NCBI GenBank assembly: GCA_027943335.1 | Contig: BSBK01001534.1 | Coordinates: 2,465,001 to 2,529,000, forward strand | Direction: 5' to 3' | Length of the DNA: 64,000 nucleotides | Origin: Chamaecyparis obtusa | Lineage: Eukaryota; Streptophyta; Pinopsida; Cupressales; Cupressaceae | Shown: positions 10,478 to 22,300 of the stretch, one piece after another | Position numbering within the stretch: the first letter of the stretch is position 1 | Layout: each line of letters begins with the position of its first letter | The notes under the pieces: generated by a model | The model's input: the letters and a program-made list of their open reading frames with translations, nothing else | Databases searched by the model: none | Told to the model about the DNA's origin: nothing | Program-made: the position numbers and the translations under genes

Positions 10478-11691
10478 TTATGAGAAGATGTGTGAGAGAA
10501 TATGAAGTATATGATATACTCCATGGTTGTCACGATGACCCTTGTGGAGGTCAATTTGCAGAAAAGCGAACAACCCTGAAAATTTTAACAACAGGATATT
10601 ATTGGCCTCAATTACACAAAGATGCATCCAATTATACAAAAAAATATGATAAATGTCAGAGGATGGGTCGACCAATGAAATAAGATGAGATGCCACTTAA
10701 TCCACAAGTAGTAATACCACCATTTGATAAGTGGGGTATGGACTTCATTGGACCAATTGATCCACCATCAAATGGAAAATCCTACATCTTGGTTTGTACA
10801 GATTACCTAAAAAAATGGGTTGAAGTGAAAGCTATGAAAAACGTAAGGGATGAAAAAGTAGAAAAATTCTTGTATGAAGAAATCTTTAGAAGGTATGGAG
10901 TCCCTAGAGAGCTAGTCATGAACCAAGGTGCATAGTTCACATCAAACCTGATTACAGAGTTGATGAAGGAGTATAGCATAAGGCATCATAAGTCTAGTCC
11001 TTATCATCCGCAAGAAAAAGGATAGGCAGAGGTGACCAATAGAGAAATAGAGGCCATATTAACCAAGATAGTACAATTGCATCACAAGGATTGGAGCAGT
11101 CGATTGACAGAGGCAGTTTGGGCTTATCATACAACATGGAAGACAACAACAAGGTTCACACCATTTGAATTGGTCTACAGAAAAGTAGCAATGTTGTCTA
11201 TAGAGTTTGAACACAAAACATTGTGCATAACACTTGAGCTAAACATTAATCTTCCTACAACACAAACATAACGTCTCCTCCATCTCAACTCATTGGATGA
11301 AATGCACAAGTCAGCATTGGAAAGAACAAAACTAATCTAGAACCAATGGAAAAGATGGCATGATTCACATATCAAGAAGAAGCAATTTCAAGTAGGAGAT
11401 TGGGCTTTACTATATGATTGCTGATTCAAAGAGAATCTAGGAAAGCTGCAAACCAGATGGCTCGAACCCTATGAAATTCAACATGTCTTTGATAATGGAG
11501 AAGTTCAGTTGACAACACTTGATCTAGTGCAATTTAAGTTGCTAGTAAATGGACACTGCTTGCGCCTGTATCACAAGCCTCAAACCAAAGAATAATTCTT
11601 GAAATAGTTCAACATGCACAGTTCAACAACACCTCAGGAAATAGTTCTTGCAGCAGAAGGTGAAAGCCTTCCTCCTGCAACATCACCATGA
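10478..11691 (+). pseudogene. Element B integrase and C-terminal tail
   Basis: The N-terminal zinc-binding region is recognisable, but the first Cys of its C..C pair is Tyr (KKYDKCQRMG). The core has WGMDFIGPID with the first Asp. The second catalytic position reads MNQGA, Asn in place of the usual Asp. The Glu remains in AEVTNREIEAI. The C-terminal region includes WALLYD and NGHCLRLYHKP, shared with B'. Stops at 10681, 10933, 11023, 11269, 11338, 11422, 11593 and 11602 are all explained by C-to-T changes. The frame ends at TGA 11689-11691. Confidence 0.85.
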
Positions 11692-12454
11692 CATATGTTT
11701 GATAGTAATCATAGTAAAACTTCATTTAATGAAGTATACTTCTTCATTCACTTTTCTCTTTTCTTCTCATCAACTCATCTCATTCCTATTTCTACCACCC
11801 ACTCAAATTCCATGTCACCCACAATTTCTATTTTCAAATGCTTTCAATAAAATGCCATGTCAGCAATCTAATGCGGCCGCTGGAATCAACACTCTCCTCA
11901 GCTCACATTCATGTATAGTAACTAATCACCAGGTACAAATTTCTAACTTCTTACTTACTTTTAGGGCATAGGTTTAATTAATTATATTTAGTACTGCATT
12001 AAATGTATAATATAAGCCTTAAGCCAGTTTCTCAACCTCGTGCTAAATTTAAAAAGTGCGGACACTTGTTCAACTTTCGTAGGGGGAAGGGGAAGTGTAC
12101 TAACTTCCAAGTGTCATTCCTAAACTACCCTTTTCATACCCCTATCACATCAGTATTGTACTTAGGCTGCGTTCCATTAATTTTTAAATCCTTCACACAT
12201 TTCCCATACTTTCAAATTCTGATTTCCTAAACTTGACATGACTTCAAAAGGATCATAATTAATTTGTGAGGTAACTCGCACTTAAGGTATTGATGACCTC
12301 TGAAATCAATGCCATTATTATAGTTCATGTCAAGTAAAACAAAGGTAATGCAAGTGAAAATATTGGTATTTTCAAGAATTGCAATTGCATTTCAAAAGAG
12401 GGAATTTGCAGAGAAGCCAAAAGCTTAGCAGTGGGTTGAAGAGCTGAAAATTAG
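11692..12454 (+). other. Element B spacer between pol and ORF3
   Basis: I see no convincing coding frame. The first half is C/T-rich with TTTCTCTTTTCTTCTCATC-like runs, and the second half is AT-rich. B' has a spacer of similar composition in the same place (about 36260-36848). Athila-like elements may express a downstream ORF by splicing; a CAG|GTACAA at 11930 could be a donor, but nothing else supports this. Confidence 0.5.
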
Positions 12455-14881
12455 GGAGTGGGGATTATTAAGATGGGTGGATGATTACAGAGACATGAAC
12501 CCGTAATTCATGGTATTTTGTTGGCGGATGTTGAGGTAGTCCATAGGTTCTATGCATGTGGTTGGCTTGGCTATTTTCTTCAGCTGACAGAGTTTAATGA
12601 GGAGGTTGTTGCAGAATTCATGAGTACATTTGAAGAAGGACACACAAATATATGGGGATTGATAGTAGTTACTACTAAAGAGAGAGTTGTGGAAGTTACA
12701 GGGTTACCAGTTGTGGGAGAACATTATCCAAATGAGCATGATGCTAGGTCATCTCGGGCTCAGTTCTCTAGACTGGGTGATCCTCTGCTTGAAATTACTA
12801 AGAAGGGGTGCAGCAGATTGTCCCTTCCACAACCATTTCCAAAAATGGCTATGCACATCATCAGGTATTTAACTTGCGAGGGAAGGTTTTCAAATCTACA
12901 TGCTCATCACTTTAAGTTGCTTAGCTGTATCAGGCATAATCTTCAGGTTAATATTCCCAATTTTCTTCACAATATGCTAAGTATCAGTGCCAAGGAAACT
13001 CAAAAAGGCAATGCAAATTCTATTAGTCACCATGCCCTGATCAAGCTTTTGGTTGAGAAATCTCTTAGAGATGTTTCCCCCATGTCATGGGTTGAATTTG
13101 TCCAAACCAAAACTTTGCAACCCCAAGTAAATCATGTGGCCCAACCTTTAGAAGATGCAGTAGAATCTTTCGGCCCTACTAAGGAAGTAGATGTGAAAGA
13201 GAAAGAACTAGAATTACCACCAGAAAACCAACCTCTTGAACCTACCCCAGAGAGTAATGTACCCACTTCTTCCTCAAGAAAAGGAAAGCAGAAAGTTAGA
13301 AAAGAAATCCCTAACTTAGAAGGAGAAATTTCAAACCCTGCAATTCAAGTTAATAAAAGAAAATGGTCGAGTCCTACAGTAACTAATCCTACAACATCTA
13401 CTCCTATAGCACATAAACCTAAAAGGTCTCACCAACCTAAAATTGTAGTGGTTGAAGAGGCAACTATGTGTAGAAGCCTTCACATGGGAGGACATGTGTC
13501 TTTACCTTCTCCTCAACACCCATAAGTCCCAGCACCAAAACCTGATAAAGAGCCCTCTGTTGAATATATTCCTAATGACTCTCCTACGCAAGCAGAATCC
13601 TATCATATGGAGGAGCCTCCTAATCAGCAAGAACCTAGTAGTAGCATGCCACAAAATGATCAAGAAATGCCTAAATCGAACCCTGAACTAATGCAAGAGA
13701 GCATTCCTGTGAATGTTCAATCTACTTCTCCTTAGCATCCCGTATACTCTAATGTATCCATTATACCTTATTAGGAAACATGATTCACTAACTTCTTCCA
13801 GTAGACTGTTAAGGAGAAGAAAAAGAAGGTTCAAATGCAAGAGTTCCCTTCATCAACAATTTAGTCTGTCCTCTTTCATCTATACAACTATTTTATCTTT
13901 CAGAAAACATGGTGGAAGTAGGAAAGAAATCAAATGCAAAGGGAGATGTTTGAGAAGGATGAGGAGATTGAATCTCTCAAAGAGTAGCTAAGGAAATAGA
14001 AAGAAAAAATGAACAAGGCCTTAAAACTAGCTGACCAGGTGATAGCTTGTAGACCACCGCCTAGGGTATATGCTATTTGCTTAAAGGAGCAATTTCTTTT
14101 GTTCCAATTTATGATGACAATGAAAGACATTGATTGTGAATTCAAGTTGGCCCAAGAATTCTATGGTTTGTATCAGACTCTACCACCATGGAAACAAAAT
14201 ATGTTATGTGAGATTTATTTGCAAAATTTTATTATCCCACATGAAACAGAGTGGAATCCTCTACTCTATATAGGGGACATTCACCTAAGGGCCTTGATGT
14301 CATGGATGCATAATGAGACAAACTATGATAGATAGCTGAACACCTACATGGATCTGGAGAAATCCAAACCTTTTCCATTAAGGGTTGAGTCACATAAGCC
14401 TGATGTTCTTTTGAGGGATTGGTTCAATTTGACTTATGGGAGACCAAAGCTAGAAATCAGGGAAAAAGTATTTGCATTAAGGGATAAAGTTTACAGATAT
14501 TATCAGACATTGCCCAATTTTATAGCCCAAAGAGCTCTTTCAAGAGTTAGAATTAGGTGGAACAGGTTGCCTGAAGCTTTCAGAAAAGCAGAACCACATT
14601 GCCCAATTAATTATGAAGCAGCTGTCCATAGGGTGGCTAATTACACGAAGTTGGGAAGGCAGCCCAGAAGAGAATTATGGATGCCTTTATCTTTCTAGCC
14701 ACCTACACTATTTTGGCCCCTATATGACATCAGTGCCACTAGACTGGATCAGTTGGTTGAGGAGCATCAGGAAGATTACTTGTAACACACAAGGGGGTTC
14801 TACTACACTTTCAGAAGTGGAAAGAAAGGAAAGATGACCGTTGGTGATTTCAGGACCATAGAAAGGAAATACAATGCTTGA
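12455..14881 (+). pseudogene. Element B ORF3 (post-pol ORF, function unknown)
   Basis: This is one frame of about 800 codons after pol. The N-terminal part has the pattern GWL.(F), FNEEVVAEF, GLIVVTTKERVVEVTGLP and MHIIRYLTCEGRFSNLHAHHF, a domain I recall from plant retrotransposon ORFs. A proline/serine/lysine-rich middle follows, then a coiled-coil-like stretch (13900-14010) and a second conserved block (ACRPPPRVYAICLKEQFLL; TLPPWKQNMLCEIYLQNFI). B' carries the same ORF in the same position, also in a single frame. Stops (for example 12482, 13523, 13733, 13772, 14333, 14696) again fit C-to-T decay. The true start is uncertain. I see no signal peptide or membrane anchor, so I do not call it envelope. 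Confidence 0.8.
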
Positions 14882-14897
14882 GGACAAGCATTCTAAT

Positions 14898-14910
14898 AGT
14901 AGGGGGTAGA
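14898..14910 (+). other. Polypurine tract of element B
   Basis: TAGTAGGGGGTAGA directly precedes the TGATGAG start of the 3' LTR. B' has TTGTAGGGGGAAA before TGATGAGGC in the equivalent place. Confidence 0.75.
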
Positions 14911-16049
14911 TGATGAGTCTAATTATTACCTCAATTTTGTTATGATCTTTATATTTTGTTGATACTTTGACAAACATTTCCAAGACATTTTATTACTTAT
15001 ACTTATGTGAACCTATGCCAAGTACAACTAAAGCCACAAATCTATGGGTAGCTTGAGTGATATGTTTTGTTGACTATTATAAATATAATGTTGTACTTCA
15101 TATAATTATTTCAAGCTATGTTCTAACATTTAAGTAGGAGTTGAAAATGTTGACTTGCATATGTCTACCGAATGTTACTAACGTTTCAGGTAAACGCAAA
15201 GCAGTATGAAGAGTGGCGCATCTGCATTAAATAAGGAGCATTAGAAGACCAACCATGGTGGGAGAATTCAACATGATTCTGATGGATATGCTGAGCTTTG
15301 AAGGAGTTGTTGTTCCAAAGAATATAGGGAATTAGTTCTACTATATTTCCTCAGAACTGTTATTCTGTTGACAATAGTAATTGTATTATGTCATGGTTGT
15401 TTTATCTCCATATTTGGTGAGGTTTAATGAGACTTTTCTGTTATGTTTTCAATAAGTGTCAATCCTTGATATAAAGGGATTTTGACTGATTTAGTAGGTA
15501 ATGAAGAAAGATAGAACTATGTATTCAGTATAGTGGAAGTTGCTTTGTTTTTGTTCTTCATGAGTTACTCAGTTGTTATGTAACCAGTTAAGAAGAATTT
15601 AATGGAAGATTGATTTTGGATTATCTCTTGTGTTGAGTAGTTAGCAGAAGCCAACCAAGGGGGCCCACTTGGAAGGTGGATTAGATTAAGGTAGAATAGA
15701 TTTGATTCTTGTACTTTTCCTATTTTCAAATAGAGTTACTATTTTATTCTTGCAGCATTGCCACTGTGTTTGTTCCTGCAACATTTTCAGAAATGGGTAT
15801 AGTGAATGTTTTGAGTTGTTAGGCAGGCTTAGATTCATTTCATAAGTTTTTTGTAGTAATTCCACTCAATAGTCAAGTGTGTTTACTTCCTACAGAAATA
15901 GCATAGATTCCTTTCATGCATTTTATCTTCCTGCAGCATAGGTGTTATGACTCCTAAAGGAACTTAGTGCACAAACTGTGCTATCCCATTTCAAGTCTAC
16001 GTCCCTGGGTTGACAATCTAAATGCATTTCATGATGGGGATAGGTAATC
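14911..16049 (+). repeat. Element B 3' LTR, truncated
   Basis: It starts TGATGAGTCTAATTATTACC after the polypurine tract. It aligns with the B' LTRs, for example GGGGGCCCACTTGG (about 15660) and GCTATCCCATTTCAAGT (15980) followed by GGTTGACA. It carries a TATA-like GATATAAAGGG at 15468. The match to B' stops about 60 bp before the LTR end expected from B', at the junction with element F. The region has no gene of its own. Confidence 0.8.
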
Positions 16050-17221
16050 TATAGCATATATATCTTACCCTTAAGCGATAAAATGGCATGATTATCTCTA
16101 CCTATTACTTCTATACTGACCTCATAACCCATAGGGTAGCTCCATTTCTTCCTTGATTTGACTACTTCGAAACACACACAATTAGTTTCAACCATGAAAT
16201 AGATTGCATCTTTGTAATTATCAACCATTTCATTAGGAATTATCTTTCTTTCCTTCATCTCCCTTTGAAGAATTTTAAACATGCCAGAGTTCTCTATCTA
16301 CCCATTTATTGTTTTGTCTCTATAACTGTTACATACTTGGATACCTATGGGTACATTGCCTTTCCATGCTCTAGGATGCATTCTAAAAAACTTGTGTACC
16401 ACATGAATGTGATATGTATAAGGAGTAATCTAAACCTAAATGCTTTTGATTTGTCTCATTTTATTTGTTTTATATTCTCCAAGAACCGTTGTCTCATAAC
16501 TTCACAAAAGTTGTATTGAATATTTTCTTTTATCATTTTATATGCCATCATGATTATACCCATGAAGACATAGTTAGGTTGGTTGCTGTAGTAAATTTTG
16601 TATCCCAAAATCATTGAAATCAATCTCACATCTTGCTAAAATATGTTAGATATTATCATTGCCCTCTTATTCCACTTAGAGTGTGTTAGGTTTCTACCTA
16701 TTTCTTTGTGTTCTTTTTTGTAGTAGGGATGATGCCAGTATTATCCAACCCAGTCACATCATGAACCAATTCATTGGTAATCTTAACAAGTTTGTCTCCT
16801 ATCCACATAAATTGATCATGGAGTTTGCTAAGGAAAATCTTGATCCATTCTTCCTCATCAAACTCGTAGAGTTCTATCATTCATATGATGCTAAGATTTT
16901 GCAAATGAGAGAACTCATCCTTCCAAGTTCCATCATCTTTTAGCATGTCTTTCATTTCCCTGAAGATTTCAAAGTCCCTCAGAGTCTCATACTTGCAATT
17001 TATGTATGCCCTAATATCTCCATATGAAACACACCATGAGGGGTTTGAAAAAATGCACCTTCAAGATCATTCTCCATGGATTTGTAAGGGTGTTTCTTAA
17101 ACTTGTACCTCAGCCTCTCACTAACATCAAATATCAATGGAGTATCCATAGAAAATAAATCTTGTAGAAGATGAAAATAACTTTTACCCGTTGAGTCAGG
17201 GTATGCACACTCAATGATCAC
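16050..17221 (-). pseudogene. Element F gag-like region, fragmented
   Basis: Reverse-strand fragments read IIECAYPDSTGKSYFHLLQ (17221-17170), KLHDQFMWIGDKLVKITNEL followed by VHDVTGLDNTG (about 16840-16740) and a C-terminal piece from MFKILQREMKERKIIPNE (16282) to ILSLKGKIYML. The VTGL pattern resembles a domain I recall from gag-like proteins of large plant genomes. Many stops and frame changes break it. Oddly, it lies downstream of the CCHC knuckles, whereas gag capsid normally lies upstream. It may therefore be a second ORF or a rearranged piece. Confidence 0.5.
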
Positions 17222-17780
17222 ATAAATGTTTTAACTCTTGCTTGCTCCTTTGGTCTTCTTTAGTTTAGCTCGAATGGTGATCAAAATGACTAAGATATTT
17301 CACTTAAATAACTCAACTAATAATTTCAGGGAGATCATCTAAAAAGCTATTTTAAGACCAATCATCCATACAACAATGGACGATCACTCTATAATAACTT
17401 TCAAACTTTGTGATTTTAGATATATTACCAACATACACTTATGCAACTACACACAACTTTATAGATTGTGAATCTTCATATTAGGGGCTGGATAATTAAT
17501 TGGTTAATTCCTCCAATGGTCCCCCTAAAGCCATGCTTGGCCATTTAGGTTGAAATAGAGGCATTAGCATAAAAGATCCAATGGTATCCTATATCTCTCC
17601 TTGACCATTTGACTCACTTTGGTTCTTTTCCTTCCATACTTTGCTATTATCTTTGCTTCCTTCTTTTCTAAAAATGTGATCAAACTCAGCCTTATACTCT
17701 GCTAAGCTCTTTCTAGTATCAATGTCATGCCTTGTTGCTACATGTGGTCTTATGTTTCCAACTGGTCCATTATATCTATA
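17222..17780 (-). other. Element F inter-ORF stretch
   Basis: I see only broken reverse-strand frame with many stops and no recognised motif. Just after the last knuckle a readable segment (RKSLAEYKAEFDHIFRKEG, about 17700-17650) suggests that gag continued here. Confidence 0.4.
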
Positions 17781-18074
17781 TTACTTTCCCATATGTCCCT
17801 TATTGTTGCACTTGAAACAAGTAACATGCAGTCTTCTAGGTTGAATCCTATCTTGTCTAACTTGCAATTTACAATTCCTTTCAATGTGCCCAAGATTATA
17901 GCATATGTGGAAAATGATCTTATTGGATGTAGTAGGTTGTCTAACATAATCTTGAATCTTCCATATTTCATTTGGTTTTCTACACTCATTTCTTCTATGT
18001 CCATATGCCCAACAATTAAAGCAATAGCCAAAAAAAGGTTTGGAAACATTCTTACCTTTACAATCCTTCTTCAT
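17781..18074 (-). pseudogene. Element F nucleocapsid: three CCHC zinc knuckles
   Basis: The reverse-strand frame contains CFNCWAYGHRRNEC, CYNLGHIERNC (first pair reduced to one Cys with HICYNLGH) and CFKCNNKGHMGK, which are CCHC zinc knuckles of retroelement nucleocapsid type. They bind the RNA genome during packaging. A further knuckle-like C..H pattern precedes them. The frame is open for 97 codons. The multiple spaced knuckles resemble copia-type or non-autonomous gag proteins; I cannot decide the superfamily without pol. Confidence 0.75.
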
Positions 18075-18353
18075 GTGACCAAAATTGTTTCATACAAAGC
18101 ATCTCCCTTTGAAAGGTTTGATTTTCTCCCTTTGATTATGTTCTACTTGTGGATTGGGTGTCTCATCTTTCCCACCTTCAGATCTCTTCTCCTGAGATTT
18201 GGAACATTCAACTTTATTGAAGCCAACTCCTAACTTGTTACTATTCGCATGAAGTTTTTCTATATGACTCTTTGCCTCCACAAGATCTTCTTTAATGATG
18301 ATATTGTACTTCTTTGGTTCTTCGTAATTGGTTTTAACATCATTAATTTCAAG

Positions 18354-18698
18354 CTATATTCTTCCCATTCGTATATATGCACTCTTCAAGGCTTCTTCAA
18401 GTTTTCTCTTTTCTTCTTTCTCTTGTTGAATTTCTTTGGTCATTTGCACAATGACAATCTCACACTCATGCTTTATTGTATCATTTTCCTGTTTGACTTT
18501 TTTTATCAGATCAAATGAATCATTCTTAGGTTCCCTCATATTCTCAAAAAGTTCTTTCCTTTTATTGTTTGAAATGTCAATCTTCTCTTTGACTCTTTTG
18601 ATATAGTCTTCAGCTTTATTTAGCTTATGTTTTAATTCAACATTTTCAGCATTAGTCTTATCCAAGTCTTCTAGTGTCACCTCAAAGATTTCTTCCAA
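18354..18698 (-). pseudogene. Element F gag coiled-coil segment
   Basis: This open stretch of 114 codons is almost entirely charged (EELDKTNAENVELKHKL-type heptads, then QEKEEKRKLEEALKSAY). It is a predicted coiled coil, which would oligomerise gag. It lies between the primer site and the zinc knuckles, in the same orientation. It has no enzymatic motif. Confidence 0.65.
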
Positions 18699-18757
18699 AC
18701 TACTTGAATCTATCCAAATCTTCTTAAGTTGTTAGGCTTTATTTTTAAGGGCCTTGT

Positions 18758-18770
18758 GCTCTGATACACA
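18758..18770 (-). other. Primer-binding site of element F
   Basis: On the reverse strand, TGTGTATCAGAGC follows the LTR end. It matches the plant initiator-Met site TGGTATCAGAGC in its last nine bases, which fixes both the element's orientation and the LTR boundary. Confidence 0.7.
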
Positions 18771-18771
18771 T

Positions 18772-19831
18772 TGTTAGGATCAATCAATACTGAGAGGGGG
18801 AGGTAAATCAATATTGCAACACTTTTGTTCCTTTTATACCAATTTAAACATAACCAAGCAATAACTGGAATAAGAAGAACACATGCATAAAGTAAATAAC
18901 TCATAACACCATGATTTTTTCTCAAGGAAACCCTGGCCAAGGGAAAACTCCAGTGGGGATGGTACCCAAAAATGATGAACTAAAAGTATTGTGTCCCTGT
19001 TAGGAGATCTTGCCCTATTAGGAGTAGAATATTACATTAGTACAAGTCCTTGATAGAGCATATACCCTGTTAGGAGTCTATAACCTTGTTAGGGGTGAAT
19101 ACAAAATGGACCTCACTAATCTTACAAAGGACTCTCTATCTAGTATTACACAAGTATCATGTAACAACAAAAATAAACTAAAACAACATCTATTATGCCA
19201 AAGAAGTTCTAGTAGTAGCTTGCAACATCCTCTGCATTATTCTAACATCCCAATGCATGCAAACACACCATCACAACTTCACATCTCAAAACATATATAC
19301 TCGATCTCATAATATTTCCATTCGGCTTCACAAATACATCAAAAAACATGTCCAACACATATTCAAATAGAAAATACATAGTCAATGATCACATCTCAAC
19401 AAAGATAGGGTAGGACCCAAACCAAATCCAAATCAGTACTCCTGGAATCCACATGTAACTCCCTTAAACATCACAACCTCTTGTCTACCCTGTTATACTG
19501 CTATACTATCTTCACGTAACCATATTGAGCTATAACTCTCTTTAGTCAACTCCAAAATAAAAAAAAACTTAATTGAAGATCTACTACATACCATAATACA
19601 TTCCTCTAAGTTCACATGACTTCATTCTTCACATACCGTGCTCACCAGGCAAAACTGTGCAGATGTACCCTATCAACTGCTTCTTGAACTTAGTCATTTT
19701 TCTAATGTGAACATCCAAAACTAAATTGAAATCCAAGAGATCATGCCAATGAGTAGTGTTTCCATAAATGACAACCTCTATGCTATAATCATCAGGCCAC
19801 TTGACAACACTAAGAACCCTTATTACTAACA
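18772..19831 (-). repeat. Element F 5' LTR (1060 bp)
   Basis: The forward-strand ends are TGTTAGGATC and TTACTAACA, giving a 6-bp terminal inverted repeat (TGTTAG/CTAACA). One end abuts the primer site and the other abuts in-frame element C gag. Only one copy is in the window, so the boundaries rest on these two junctions. Confidence 0.7.
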
Positions 19832-20588
19832 AAATCATCATCTTACCAAAATCAAGGCCTTACGAACCACAAGTCAAATCATCATGGTGGAGTGATTCTC
19901 ATCATTGTGAGTATCATAGAAACAAATGGAATAATAAAAATGAGTGCATGAGACTCAAACATGTGGTTTAGGATTTGATAGATGATGGTACCATCAAATT
20001 GGATGGGCCTCAAAATAATAAAGATCATACGGCTTTCAAGACCCCTTTCTTGAATCATGATAAAGGTGAATCATCCAATTCAAATCAAATCAACAAAAGA
20101 GGAAATGATAAAATCAATTTTTCCCATACTTATCAAAATATTATTAAATCTTTATCAAAGTATGAAAATGCCATTAATGTCATAGTGGTGAAAGAAAAAC
20201 AACAAAAGGAAAACTCTAATTTTGTGACTAGGGGGAAAGTGTTAAAGATTACCTTGCAAGGGAATACCCCTAAAATCACTTTACCAAATCAAACATCATC
20301 ATCTTCAAAAAAATACAGTCTCCTGGACCAAATCCAAAGGACACAAACACAAATATCAATTTTGGAGTTGTTGAAACTTTCACCAATGCACAAAGAAATA
20401 TTGGAAAAGGCTCTTGTTGAGCCTATCGTTCCTAATGACCTGGATGTTGATAAATTTAAAAACATGATGGGACACATCATTGCACCATATTTCTTATATT
20501 TTTCCAAGAAAGATGATATGTCGTTAAATTATCCTCAAAATCTCCCATTGCATATAGAATTTTTGATACATAAAAACCGTGTCAAAAG
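19832..20588 (+). pseudogene. Element C part 1: gag C-terminus into protease (Tat-like gypsy)
   Basis: The frame reads through WSDSHHCEYHRNK, a Cys/His motif of Tat-like gag, then DLIDDGTIKL. It continues through a 217-codon open stretch containing YSLLDQIQRTQTQISILELLKLSP, which lies just before the protease in these elements, and ends in LHIEFLIHKNRVK. The 5' gag is absent: element F lies directly upstream. The protein is cut at 20588 by element E and resumes in frame at 30600. One stop (TAG just upstream of 19972) fits a former CAG. Confidence 0.8.
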
Positions 20589-22300
20589 TGTAATGCCCCA
20601 CAAGGGAACCTTGGAGAATTTAACCTAAAACATGTTGCTATGTTTACAAGATAATTTTTTCTTAAGAGTTTATAAAAATATAATGATAATAATGCGGAAT
20701 AAATACAACATAAGATACAAACAAATACATAAGTACAACTCTGTTACAGTTAACAACTCTCAAGGGTTCCATGACGTAGAATCATGCATACATTAATTAA
20801 TTATTTTAGATTAAGTATAGTTGCAAATCTCACATATACAAATGAATAAAGAATACAACTTCATATAAATGAAACATAGATACAACTGATACCATAAGGT
20901 ATACACAATAAATCAACATCCACTGCATAATTCATAGGGTATGTAACAATAACTGAGTACAAAGTATAGTACTATATCTTAAGAGAATCACATTTGAAAC
21001 ACTGATACATAGTAAAAATATAAACATCATAAGATAGATATGAACAAGCCTTCAATGAAGAACAAGAAGAAGATAACATCAATAAGGATCATCCAACACC
21101 GATACAATAATATCAAAATTTCAAATGGTAAAAGAATCACTACCAACTGACCTAGTGGAACCAAAGGTCCACTCCCACCATGTTGAGGAGATAACAATAG
21201 ACCCCACTCAGATAATAATCACAAAATCTAACACAACAAAACAAATAAGCAATGGATCTCTCTATCTCTCTATCTCAAGAGATACCACACTCAAACCAAA
21301 GGTAAAACATAACAATCCAAGGCAAGCAAGGATAATGCCAAGGTACAAAAAATAAAGATAAGAAAAGATAACCAAATACCAAAAAGATACCAACTACCAA
21401 ATACCAAATATCGAACAAATATCAAGTATGAAATGAACACCAACCAATTACCACCCAAGTAAATACCAACCACTAGAGGCAAATACAAAATATATATAGG
21501 AGACTTAGGCTACATACTATAGCAATGTCATCACATGGCCAACTAGTTGAGTTACACTGGACTGGTCTCTCTAGACTCTGGACCCTCAAGCGTTTATCAG
21601 GTTGAGTTACCCTAGACTGGTCACTCTAGACCCCAAACCCTCAACATGACCAAAGAGAAATAAGAATACCCTCTCATGAAGATGAGGAATTCTAATCATA
21701 CCTACTCTCTAGGTGTCATATGATTCCCATCCTTAGCCTATACAAGCACTCAAGGCATGAGCAAGACATCCATAATTAATCTTGTATTTAATGTTATTCC
21801 CAAGTTTTATTATTAGGTTATCACATATTAACAAAATTACGATAGGTTACCCTGGTACTGGCCTCTTTGGGCCCCAGACCCCTATTGTAATCTACTCCCC
21901 TAAGATGTGCCTTTTTAACCTCCCGTAGGTTCATAGATCACAAATAGATCTCACAAATAATATAAAACATGATAATTAGTTTTAGTTCCATAAAAGATAA
22001 CTGTAACTCACACTTGTCCTCAAACCATAATCCCACAATTACAAGTTGGTCCTCAAACCATAGCATGATATAACACACCCTCTCAAAGAGTTCACATAAT
22101 AATGAGCTTAAGAAATTAGGTTGGGTAAAAATAATTGTGACCAAGTCAACATTACAAAAATACTAAAAATGTGAATGTCACATAGAAGACGAACCCCCTA
22201 AGCCTCTTTATACTACTCTTAAAGGAAACATAATTTCCCTAAAAAAACAACATCAAACAAGGTAATATAATTTACCAAGTAGTCAAACCATAACACAAGT

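Larger units (their letters stand above)
5887..16049 (+). mobile_element. Element B: Athila-like Ty3/gypsy retrotransposon, 5' LTR missing
   Basis: The order is primer site, gag, protease, RT, RNase H, integrase, a third ORF, polypurine tract and 3' LTR, as in plant Athila-like elements. The 5' LTR is reduced to at most eight bases (5887-5894). The 3' LTR breaks off at about 16049. A second member of the family, B', lies on the other strand at 32414-44627 and confirms the domain order and both junctions. B looks dead: about two dozen stops interrupt its proteins and several catalytic residues are changed. Confidence 0.9.
16050..19831 (-). mobile_element. Element F: gag-only LTR retrotransposon, 3' end missing
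   Basis: Read on the reverse strand, it has a 5' LTR (19831-18772), a primer site, a coiled-coil gag segment, three CCHC knuckles and further gag-like sequence to about 16050. I found no protease, RT or integrase. No second LTR with the TGTTAGGATCAATC end is present to the left, so the 3' part was lost at the junction with the broken LTR of element B. On the right, its LTR abuts element C gag sequence. Confidence 0.7.

Noticed and set aside
11873..11880. NotI site GCGGCCGC as a sign of a cloning-vector join
   Set aside because: The flanks on both sides read as continuous element B spacer with no vector sequence.
11648..11971. 107-codon forward open frame after element B pol
   Set aside because: It is C/T-rich spacer, and B' has no corresponding frame.
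12455..14881. Calling ORF3 a retroviral envelope
   Set aside because: The position fits, but I see no signal peptide, transmembrane helix or cleavage site, so the label would be a guess.
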